From CAYUYV01 sp964474635 (GTDB lineage Bacteria; Pseudomonadota; Alphaproteobacteria; JAJFIK01): a stretch of DNA of 22,484 nt. The DNA lies in assembly GCA_964474635.1 (NCBI GenBank), contig CAYYTT010000060.1:1-22484 (forward strand). Direction: 5' to 3'. The position numbers and the translations under genes were made by a program. Positions 16,490 to 22,484 of the stretch are shown here, piece by piece (the first letter of the stretch is position 1; the number at the start of each line of letters is the position of its first letter). The notes under the pieces were generated by a model. It did not search any database. It worked only from the letters and a program-made list of their open reading frames with translations, and was not told where the DNA came from.

Positions 16490-16567
16490 GGCGGCTTTCT
16501 CCCCTGTCCACCGAAGCGCTTTGCTAGCATCCGGCCCGTCAATACCAGCTTAGAGGTGGGCAAGATC

Positions 16568-17074
16568 ATGGACGACGTGACACGAAGCCGGGCCGCGCAC
16601 GCCCCGGCCCCCGAAAACCGCCCCGAAAACCGCCCCGAAAACCGCGAAGATCCCGAACGCGCGATCTGGCTGATCGTCGCTGGGGTGAGCGGCCTTCTGG
16701 CGGTCGGTTTCGGGGCGTTCGGGGCCCATGGCCTCAGGCACTTGGCCGAAAGCGATCCGGGTGCCCTGGCCGGCTTTGAGACCGGAGCGCTTTACCATCT
16801 GGTGCACAGCGGTGTGCTGCTGGCGCTCGCCGCGGGTCGCCGGCCGGGCGCCTTTCGCCTCGCCAGCGGTCTGTTCGTCCTGGGCATCATCCTGTTCAGC
16901 GGTTCCCTTTATAGCCTCGGGCTCACCGGTTCCCAGGCCCTGGTCATGGTCACGCCTCTGGGCGGGCTGTGTTTCATGGCCGGATGGGGGGCGACGGCGT
17001 TTGCCGGCTTACGGGCCGCCAGGGCACGGGATCTGTCCGGCGATGCAATTGTAACCGGCGGGCCCGTAGACTAA
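16568..17074 (+). CDS. DUF423 family small membrane protein
   Basis: A 168-residue inner-membrane protein of the DUF423 (YgdD) family, recognised by LLAVGFGAFGAHGLRHL followed by ETGALYHLVHSGVLLALAAG and a final hydrophobic pair of helices (FVLGIILFSGSLYSLGLTG and VTPLGGLCFMAGW). Four membrane helices are expected; the function is not known. The start is the ATG at 16568 behind GAGGTGGG; the frame stays open far upstream but that part is antisense to the MFS gene. The protein has a polar N-terminal extension of about 30 residues with PENR repeated three times, which is not usual for this family and is coded by a 12-base tandem repeat. It is followed by a 346-base non-coding stretch. Confidence 0.88.
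   Translation: MDDVTRSRAAHAPAPENRPENRPENREDPERAIWLIVAGVSGLLAVGFGAFGAHGLRHLAESDPGALAGFETGALYHLVHSGVLLALAAGRRPGAFRLASGLFVLGIILFSGSLYSLGLTGSQALVMVTPLGGLCFMAGWGATAFAGLRAARARDLSGDAIVTGGPVD
16610..16645 (+). repeat. Three 12-nt tandem repeats coding for (PENR)3
   Basis: CCCGAAAACCGC occurs three times in a row without change inside the DUF423 gene, before its first membrane helix. The period is a multiple of three, so changes in copy number would lengthen or shorten the cytoplasmic tail without breaking the frame. Confidence 0.9.
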
Positions 17075-17420
17075 ATTCAGGGGGATTGTCCTAGACTCGC
17101 AGGTCCGAACGCGAGCAAAACCAAGAGGTTGGCGGCTATGGTGTCGGTCCATGGTGATCGAACCGCGCGCCGCCTCGCTGGGCGGCGGTGCCTCAACGGG
17201 CGTCCGACCCTGTGCCGGCGCGGCGGATGGCGCTTATGACATTCGGCTTTTCGGCGCCCGTCGCCGACGGCGCTCCGTCATGCACAGCCCGCCTTTGGCC
17301 GCGTGCCTGCCCCACTGTCCCCTTCCCACTCTCTGGTCTCGCAGCCAGGAGGTCCGCCCCGGTCTGGGCGCGGCGATGCGCCATGACGCGTCCTGCGATG
17401 CCATTCGATGGAGACCATCC
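17075..17420. other. Non-coding stretch before the purC-like gene
   Basis: The 346 bases contain no gene that I can support. The purC frame is open from 17151 but codes for a Pro/Ala/Arg-rich string with no family resemblance. A 7-bp hairpin is visible, CGCCGCC (17168-17174) with GGCGGCG (17181-17187), and further GC-rich dyads follow near 17250. A promoter and leader for the purC-like gene must lie here, but I recognise no riboswitch or clear promoter boxes. Confidence 0.5.
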
Positions 17421-18161
17421 ATGAACCGTCGCCGTCTGGTGTACGAAGGTAAGGCGAAGATCCTGTACGAGGGTCCGGAACCCGGCACCCTGATTGCCCA
17501 TTTCAAGGATGACGGCGCGGCGCAGGCCGACGCAAAGAACAAGGTCGTCGAGGGCAAAGGCGTTCTCAACAATCGGATTTCCGAATACATCCTCGCGCAG
17601 CTCAATCAGATCGGCGTGCCGACCCATTTCGTGCGCCGACTGAACATGCGCGAACAACTCATCCGCATGACCGAAGTCATTCCGGTCGAAGTGATGGTGC
17701 GTAACCACGCCGCCGGGTCCCTGTCGAAACGGCTGGGCATCGATCCGGGCACGCCCCTGCCCCGCTCCATCATAGAGTTTTATTACAAAAGCGACGATCT
17801 TGAGGACCCTATCGTCACAGAGGAGCACATCACCGCCTTCAATTGGGCCGCGCCCCAGGACATCGACGACATGATGGCTCTGGCCCTGCGCGTGAACGAT
17901 TTCCTGGTCGGCCTGTTCATGGGCGTGCGCCTGCGGCTGGTCGATTTCCGGATCGAATTCGGCCGCGTCTATGAAGGCGACATGATGCGCATCATCCTGG
18001 CCGATGGCCTGTCCTGCGACAGCTGGACTGTGGTGGGTCCGGACGATTTCGAGCCCGTGGATCCCATTGAAATCGCCCACCGGCTTGGCGTTTTGGAGCC
18101 GCGCACGGTCTTCAAGACCGAAGGCCCGGCCATCGTCGGCGGTCTCGACACGGCCCAATAA
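17421..18161 (+). CDS. purC: SAICAR synthase (PurC) paralogue with atypical C-terminus
   Basis: A 246-residue protein related to phosphoribosylaminoimidazole-succinocarboxamide synthase, which joins CAIR and aspartate in purine synthesis. The N-terminal two thirds follow the family: YEGKAKILYEG (8-18), KGVLNNRISEY, RLNMREQLIRMTEVIPVEVMVRN, AAGSLSKRLGI, SIIEFYYK and EEHITAFNW. The second signature reads LVDFRIEFG, with Arg177 in place of the usual lysine. After LAD (193-195) it departs: the expected ADEISPD...RLWD and DRFRRDLGG segments are replaced by GLSCDSWTVVGPDDFEPVDP. Other frames do not restore them, so this is not a simple frameshift. GGAG at 17410-17413 supports the start. No purS, purQ or purL neighbours are present. 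It may be a second, altered copy rather than the main PurC; activity is uncertain. Confidence 0.8.
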   Translation: MNRRRLVYEGKAKILYEGPEPGTLIAHFKDDGAAQADAKNKVVEGKGVLNNRISEYILAQLNQIGVPTHFVRRLNMREQLIRMTEVIPVEVMVRNHAAGSLSKRLGIDPGTPLPRSIIEFYYKSDDLEDPIVTEEHITAFNWAAPQDIDDMMALALRVNDFLVGLFMGVRLRLVDFRIEFGRVYEGDMMRIILADGLSCDSWTVVGPDDFEPVDPIEIAHRLGVLEPRTVFKTEGPAIVGGLDTAQ

Positions 18162-18169
18162 TCCAGGGA

Positions 18170-18181
18170 CCAGCGCGCTGG
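18170..18181. other. Perfect 12-bp palindrome between convergent genes
   Basis: CCAGCGCGCTGG is fully self-complementary and fills half of the 22 bases between the stops of the purC-like gene and selO. No loop or T-run is present, so it is at most a weak stop or protein-binding site. Confidence 0.5.
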
Positions 18182-18183
18182 CG

Positions 18184-19665
18184 TCACGTGCCGCAAAATG
18201 TAACGTGGACCCGCTCATCGGCGGCCGGCGGGGCTTTGTAGGCCTCCCGGTCCGGCTGATCCTCGAAGGGTTTTGCCAGAACCGCATTCAGGGTTTCAAA
18301 CGGTTTGAAATCGCCATCCGCCGTTGCGGCCTTGATCGCTTGTTCCACCCGGTGATTGCGCGGGATGTAGGCCGGGTTGACCCGGTCCATGGCGGCGGCG
18401 GTGATAAGGGGATCGCGGCCCCTTGCGGCCAGCGCGCCGCGCCAGTCTTGAATCCATGTCTCAAAATCCTTTGCCTTCGCGCCGAAGACCGATGCCAAGG
18501 CTTCTTTCGCTGGCGCTTCGTTTCGCAAAAGGCCGCTCAGCATCCGGAACGTGTTCGTAAAATCGGCGGACGCGGCGGCCATGATCTCCAGCAGGCGGTT
18601 CGCCAACACCGTGATCTCCTGTGAGGCCTCCGCGCTGCCGAGTTTCGCGGCAAACCCGCTGCCCCAGGCCCGCTCGTAATGGTCCTTGAACCCGACAATG
18701 GTGGCGCTGGCACGCTCCACGGCCTTGTCCTCATCCCCATCGATCAGGGGCAGGAGCGTTTCGGCAAGCCTCGCCAGGTTCCACTGGGCGATGCCAGGCT
18801 GATTGCGATAGGCATAGCGGCCCATTTGATCGATGGAGCTGAACACTTTCTCGGCGCTGTACTCGTCCATGAAGGCGCACGGACCATAATCAATGGTTTC
18901 GCCGGAGAGAGTCATATTGTCCGTATTCATCACACCGTGTATAAAGCCGACCTGCATCCAGCGGGCGATCAGCGCCGCCTGGCGTTTCACGGCCCCTTCA
19001 ATCAGCGCCAGATAGGGATTGTCCGCCTGGGCCGCATCCGGATCGTGGCGGGCGATCACATAATCGGCGAGGATCCGCAAGCCCTCTTCGTCCCGCCGCG
19101 CCGCGAAATACTGAAAAGTTCCCACACGCACATGGCTCGCGGCCACGCGGGTCAGGACCGCGCCCGGCAGAATGTCCTCCCGGTAAATCATCTCGCCGGT
19201 CAGCGCCGCCGCCAGGGAGCGGGTGGTGGGGATCCCGAGGGCGTGCATGGCTTCGCTAACGATGTATTCCCGGATCACCGGGCCAAGGCCAGCGCGCCCA
19301 TCGCCGCGCCGGGAGAACGGGGTTTGGCCCCCGCCTTTGAGCTGTATGTCACGGCGCACCCCGGCACGGTCGATCACTTCGCCCAGCAACACGGCCCGCC
19401 CGTCGCCCAGTTGGGGCACGAAATGGCCGAACTGGTGGCCTGCATAGGCCATGGCCAGGGGATCGGCGCCGTCCGGCACTTTGGCTCCTGAAAACAGGGC
19501 CGCCGCATCGCCCCGGGCCAGCGCCGCCGCATCGAGGCCCAGAACCTCGGCGAGGGGCCCGTTCAGGGCGATGAGGGACGGGGCTGGCGCGGGCGCCGGC
19601 GCGACGCGGGCGAAAAACCGGTCCGGAAGGCGTCCATAGCTGTTGTCGAAAGCAAAATCCGGCAT
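18184..19665 (-). CDS. selO: SelO (YdiU) protein adenylyltransferase
   Basis: A 493-residue member of the SelO pseudokinase family, which transfers AMP from ATP to Ser, Thr or Tyr hydroxyls of proteins and has been linked to redox stress. The N-terminal NSYGRLPDRFFARV and YAGHQFGHFVPQLGDGRA are hallmarks. Expected active-site residues are present: Lys110 in IQLKGGGQTPFSRRGDGRA, Asp249-Asn250 in GVMNTDNM and Asp259 in TIDYGP. The last residues are VTFCGT; Cys491 stands where eukaryotic SelO has selenocysteine and many bacterial homologues a cysteine near the end. GGAGG lies 6 bases before the ATG. An Ala-Pro run (VAPAPAPAPS, 21-30) is a local oddity. It is separated by about 370 bases of repeats from the S9 gene upstream, so it probably has its own promoter. 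Confidence 0.96.
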   Translation of the reverse strand: MPDFAFDNSYGRLPDRFFARVAPAPAPAPSLIALNGPLAEVLGLDAAALARGDAAALFSGAKVPDGADPLAMAYAGHQFGHFVPQLGDGRAVLLGEVIDRAGVRRDIQLKGGGQTPFSRRGDGRAGLGPVIREYIVSEAMHALGIPTTRSLAAALTGEMIYREDILPGAVLTRVAASHVRVGTFQYFAARRDEEGLRILADYVIARHDPDAAQADNPYLALIEGAVKRQAALIARWMQVGFIHGVMNTDNMTLSGETIDYGPCAFMDEYSAEKVFSSIDQMGRYAYRNQPGIAQWNLARLAETLLPLIDGDEDKAVERASATIVGFKDHYERAWGSGFAAKLGSAEASQEITVLANRLLEIMAAASADFTNTFRMLSGLLRNEAPAKEALASVFGAKAKDFETWIQDWRGALAARGRDPLITAAAMDRVNPAYIPRNHRVEQAIKAATADGDFKPFETLNAVLAKPFEDQPDREAYKAPPAADERVHVTFCGT

Positions 19666-19750
19666 GGCCGCCTCCAGGCGTTACGGGTTCCGATCTTTCG
19701 ACGTAACATCCCCGGGCGCGAATGCAATGGCGCGCCCCGCGCAGGCCCTA

Positions 19751-19898
19751 ATGCAGCGGCACATTCAGATGATGCAGTTTCATGCCGTCATGGCGGGCAA
19801 AGCGAAGCCATCCAGGGCAACGAAATCCGGAGCCAGTCGCCCTGGATCGCCGCGCCGCCCGAGAGCGGTTCGCGATGACAAGCTGCACCATCTGAATG
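19751..19898. repeat. Large REP-like palindromic element (complete copy)
   Basis: The outer arms CATTCAGATGATGCAGTTT (19762-19780) and AAGCTGCACCATCTGAATG (19880-19898) are inverted copies differing at two positions. Inside, ATCCAGGGC (19810-19818) pairs with GCCCTGGAT (19839-19847). The left half, 19751-19816, is repeated at 22419-22484 with 62 of 66 bases identical, and the core resembles the element at 6049-6127. The GTCATGGCG...CCATCCAGG core is like dispersed repeats known in alphaproteobacteria. No open frame is supported here. Confidence 0.85.
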
Positions 19899-19908
19899 AC
19901 TCAATGCC

Positions 19909-19997
19909 CTAGTGGATCGACCCAGACATTTGAAGCCCGACAGGTCGAGGTGAGGCAATGGATAAGCCCTTCAAATGTCTGGATAAGTTGATCCATC
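19909..19997. repeat. Long inverted repeat with 14-bp perfect arms
   Basis: CCAGACATTTGAAG (19922-19935) is the exact inverse of CTTCAAATGTCTGG (19969-19982). Outside these arms TGGATCGAC (19913-19921) and the inverse of TGGATCAAC pair with one mismatch, with four extra bases on the right. The left end CCTAGTGGATCGA also matches the start of the next hairpin (CCTAGTGGTTCGA, at 20007) at 12 of 13 positions, so the two may be one compound element. Confidence 0.75.
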
Positions 19998-20000
19998 AAC

Positions 20001-20041
20001 AAAAAACCTAGTGGTTCGAAACGTCAGATTCGAACCACTAG
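20001..20041 (-). terminator. Intrinsic terminator overlapping the end of the S9 peptidase gene
   Basis: CTAGTGGTTCGAA (20008-20020) and TTCGAACCACTAG (20029-20041) form a perfect 13-bp stem with an 8-base loop. Read on the minus strand the stem is followed at once by GGTTTTTTGTT, the T-run of a rho-independent terminator. The TAG stop codon of the peptidase gene (20038-20040) lies within the stem itself. Confidence 0.85.
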
Positions 20042-22269
20042 AAGGCGTCCGCCAGGACCGCCTCCATGGCGGTGAGCGCGCGGGCGCGGTCCGCCTCCCG
20101 CTGGAGCCCGTGCCCGGTTCCCTCAAGCGCCACGACGGTCACAGGTTTTCCGGCCGCCTTAAGGGCCGCGGCCATGGCCTCGCTCTGGGCGAACGGCACC
20201 ACGGGGTCGTCTTCGGCATGGATCAGCAGCACCGGGCCGACCATGGCACCGGCGCGCGAAACCGGCGAGCGGCGCGTGCGGGCCGGCCCATCGGTCCAGC
20301 CCGGCCCGAGGGCGCGGGCCCAGTAGGCCGCCGCTGACGGGCCGTCCGCCTCCGCAATGGCCGCGCCAAGATCGGTCAGCGGCGCGACGGCGATGGCGCA
20401 GGTCGGCACCGCGGCCGCGTCTGCCGCCCCGGCGCCCGCCAGCGCCATCAGGGCCGCATAGCCGCCATAGCCCTGGCCGGCGAAACAGACCTTGGAGACA
20501 TCGGCAATCCCGCGCGCGCCGACCTCGGCCACGGCATCGAACAAATCCGCCTGCATGGCGAGGCCCCACTCCCCGTCCCCAGCCGCTTGGATGGACCGAG
20601 TGAGACCCTCCGAGCCCCGATAATTGGGCTGCAGCACCGCATAGCCGCGCGAGGCCAGGAACTGGGCCAGATAGTGGAAGGCCATCACGGCCCGCCGCTC
20701 CGCGCCGCCATGGGGGCTAAGGTCCTGGGCCGGCGGCACGGGCCGCCCACCGAACGTCCGATTAAGGAGCACATCGCGAAAGTTGGGTGTGCGCAACCAG
20801 TTGAGGCGGATATCGTCAATCGCTTCGCCGCGGCGCAAGGCGCGGGGCGTGCGCCCGGTCTGGGTGCCCGGCGTCAGAGTGCCAAAGCCCTCCGGCCGGC
20901 TATCGCGGGCCGCATCTCCAAGGGCCGGCAGAAGACCCATGGCCGGACCATTGTGCACAAGCACCACAAGGGGCGGTGCATCCGCCTCGCCCCCGGGGCG
21001 TTTTGGCCGGGTCACATAGGCGCGCAAGGCAAGTCCGTCGCGGCTTTGAAAGGACAGGGCCTCAACGGGCGCGTGGGGCCCCGGCCCAAGATCCGGATAC
21101 GCCATGCCGATGCGGCGCGCCTCATTGGCCCGGCTGTCGAACAGATATGTGGTCGTGGGTACCGAGGGCCCGCCGCTCTCCACCACATGGTAGAGATACC
21201 CTTGCGTGGACGACAGGATGCGATTGTCCCGGTCCGGCGCAAAGGATCGGTCGATGCGGGCCCTGAGGGCGGCGAGCGTCCCATCGATGGGGACGCTGAC
21301 GCGCCGGTCCGCCACGGTCTCCACCTGGAGCAACACGCCGGTGCGCGGATCGGCGGCAATCCCGGTCACGGCGCCCGTGCCCGGGTCATCGGGGCTCAAG
21401 GTGAGCGTACGCGCGGCGATGTCGTAAAGGTGCAGGGCCGGTCGGCCATCCTCGTCGGGTGCCACCGTGAAGAGGCGCCCCTCTCCTGGTGCAAAGCCCA
21501 GAATGGTGAAGGGCGGGCGCTCGCTCACCCCGTGGCGGACAATCTCGCTCCAGTCTTTACCGCGCAGCCGGGTCTCGATCTCCATGCGTGCCTCGGCCCC
21601 GATGCCCTCGACATTCCAGCGCACAAGGTTTTCGCCATCGGGCGTGCTCAGCCAGCGAACGGTCAGGGTGCGGCCGCGCGGGTCGCGCCGGCCCCGTTCG
21701 ATCAGGCGCGCAGCCCCGCTCTCCAGATCCGCTGTGTACAGACTGACCGTTCCGTCCTGGTCCCGGCCGCTGATCAGCACCGCACCCTCCCGGTCCGGCA
21801 GAAGGGCCACCAGGGCCTGGTCCGTGCTGGGCCCCTCGCCGTCCCGGCCGGCAAGGCCCTCGATCCGGTTCTGCAGGATAACGGGATCGCTGCCGTCCGC
21901 CCGAACCGAAATGATCTGATGCAGGATGGTTGCGCCGCCCAGCCGGCTCAGCGCGCCCGCCTGCTCCGCCTGGATCAGCACCCGGCCCGGCGCAGCCCAG
22001 GCGATGCCCGTGACCCGCGCGTCCTCGGGCGCCACCACGGCCGGGCGCGACCCCTGACCATCGGCGATTTCATAAAGGAACACGCCCGAGCGGGCCTCGC
22101 CCTGGCGCACCACGGCCAGATACCGCCCATCCGGGGACAGCTGGGCATCGCGAATGTCCGGCAGGGCCGCGAAGGCCTCCACCGGCGGCGGCCCATCCGC
22201 TCGCGCCGGTTCCGCCGTACACAGAAAAAGGCCGGACACGAGGCCAAGACCCATCAAGCGCATGGACAT
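20038..22269 (-). CDS. Secreted S9 (prolyl oligopeptidase) family protein lacking the nucleophile serine
   Basis: A 743-residue protein. The N-terminus MSMRLMGLGLVSGLFLCTAEPARA is a signal peptide, so it should be periplasmic. Residues about 30-400 are a beta-propeller with PDIRDAQLSPDGRYLAVV-type repeats; the rest is the alpha/beta-hydrolase domain with LQPNYRGSEGLTRSIQAAGDGEWG and a capable substrate pocket. In active relatives the nucleophile elbow is GxSYGGYAAL; here it is GQGYGGYAAL, with Gly600 (codon at 20470-20472) instead of serine. The likely acid (Asp687/688 in HAEDDPVVPF) and His720 (GTGHGL) remain. It is therefore predicted inactive as a serine peptidase, perhaps a binding protein. 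I start at ATG 22269 (GGGAG nine bases upstream); 34 residues more in frame are Arg/Gly-rich without signal character. The stop lies in a terminator stem. Confidence 0.93.
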   Translation of the reverse strand: MSMRLMGLGLVSGLFLCTAEPARADGPPPVEAFAALPDIRDAQLSPDGRYLAVVRQGEARSGVFLYEIADGQGSRPAVVAPEDARVTGIAWAAPGRVLIQAEQAGALSRLGGATILHQIISVRADGSDPVILQNRIEGLAGRDGEGPSTDQALVALLPDREGAVLISGRDQDGTVSLYTADLESGAARLIERGRRDPRGRTLTVRWLSTPDGENLVRWNVEGIGAEARMEIETRLRGKDWSEIVRHGVSERPPFTILGFAPGEGRLFTVAPDEDGRPALHLYDIAARTLTLSPDDPGTGAVTGIAADPRTGVLLQVETVADRRVSVPIDGTLAALRARIDRSFAPDRDNRILSSTQGYLYHVVESGGPSVPTTTYLFDSRANEARRIGMAYPDLGPGPHAPVEALSFQSRDGLALRAYVTRPKRPGGEADAPPLVVLVHNGPAMGLLPALGDAARDSRPEGFGTLTPGTQTGRTPRALRRGEAIDDIRLNWLRTPNFRDVLLNRTFGGRPVPPAQDLSPHGGAERRAVMAFHYLAQFLASRGYAVLQPNYRGSEGLTRSIQAAGDGEWGLAMQADLFDAVAEVGARGIADVSKVCFAGQGYGGYAALMALAGAGAADAAAVPTCAIAVAPLTDLGAAIAEADGPSAAAYWARALGPGWTDGPARTRRSPVSRAGAMVGPVLLIHAEDDPVVPFAQSEAMAAALKAAGKPVTVVALEGTGHGLQREADRARALTAMEAVLADAF

Positions 22270-22418
22270 GGTTCGTTCGCTCCCAAAGCTTGCCATTCCG
22301 CGTGCCCCCTCGCCCTCGCGCCCGCCCTCTCCTCGGGGGGAGACGCTAAAGAAGCAACGGGCCAGCCTCAACCCGCCTGGGCATCACGTGGCCGTGCGCC
22401 GCCCCCCAACCGGCGCTG

Positions 22419-22484
22419 GTGCAGCGGCGCATTCAGATGGTGCAGTTTCATGCCGTCATGGCGAGCAAAGCGAAGCCATCCAGG
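22419..22484. repeat. REP-like element, left part, cut by the window end
   Basis: These 66 bases match 19751-19816 at 62 positions, including GTCATGGCG and AGCGAAGCCATCCAGG. The element presumably continues past the window. It stands upstream of the S9 gene, so that gene is flanked by two copies in the same orientation. The bases between (22270-22418) hold the S9 promoter region; no gene is seen there. Confidence 0.9.

Noticed and set aside
15386..16567. Upstream in-frame extension of the DUF423 gene to about 562 residues
   Set aside because: The extension is antisense to the MFS gene and of low complexity; a ribosome binding site supports the ATG at 16568.
17168..17187. Possible purine riboswitch or attenuator before the purC-like gene
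   Set aside because: Only a short GC-rich hairpin is seen; I recognise no conserved aptamer core and no T-run terminator.
17151..17420. Upstream in-frame extension of the purC-like gene
   Set aside because: The added 90 residues are Pro/Ala/Arg-rich with no family match, while GGAG and the canonical PurC N-terminus support the start at 17421.
22270..22371. N-terminal extension of the S9 protein by 34 residues
   Set aside because: It would bury the signal peptide behind a Gly/Arg/Glu-rich segment; the ATG at 22269 has GGGAG at a good distance.

Overview
The window is high-GC DNA with tightly packed genes. Protein character (a LYS9-like/ALDH7 lysine pair, an alphaproteobacterial-type PurC N-terminus, a SelO, a periplasmic S9 peptidase) and REP-like repeats around a GTCATnGCG...CCAGGGC motif suggest an alphaproteobacterium; I cannot name the order. 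No rRNA, tRNA, CRISPR array, integrase or transposase is visible. A run of 100 Ns (5222-5321) is an assembly gap of unknown true length inside a repeat.

Layout. (1) 237-5142, + strand: saccharopine dehydrogenase-like enzyme, ALDH7-type aldehyde dehydrogenase (together probably lysine catabolism through aminoadipate semialdehyde), RecQ helicase and a small cupin. The block is preceded by a triple 19-nt direct repeat and bracketed by copies of a GC-rich repeat. (2) 5394-9878, - strand: a small membrane protein, two very similar exported M20 amidohydrolases in tandem, and upstream of them an MDR oxidoreductase interrupted by one in-frame stop. (3) 10047-15243, + strand: TetR/CecR-type repressor, HlyD-type adaptor and RND pump, nearly gapless. 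Two identical 17-nt sites with AAACA-GG-TGTTT symmetry lie between the repressor and the divergent oxidoreductase, so both transcripts could be controlled by one repressor. (4) 15254-18161: an HcaT-like MFS transporter (-), a DUF423 membrane protein (+) and a PurC paralogue with an altered C-terminus (+). (5) 18184-22269, - strand: SelO protein AMPylase and a secreted S9-type peptidase whose nucleophile serine is replaced by glycine. Between and beyond them are several palindromic elements, one of which is a convincing intrinsic terminator containing the stop codon of the peptidase gene.

I found no clear multi-gene system of a new kind. The strongest unusual points are the Ser-to-Gly S9 homologue, the PurC paralogue that has lost conserved catalytic-region residues, the efflux/amidohydrolase divergent regulon with a nonsense-interrupted gene, and the repeat families that overlap gene ends.
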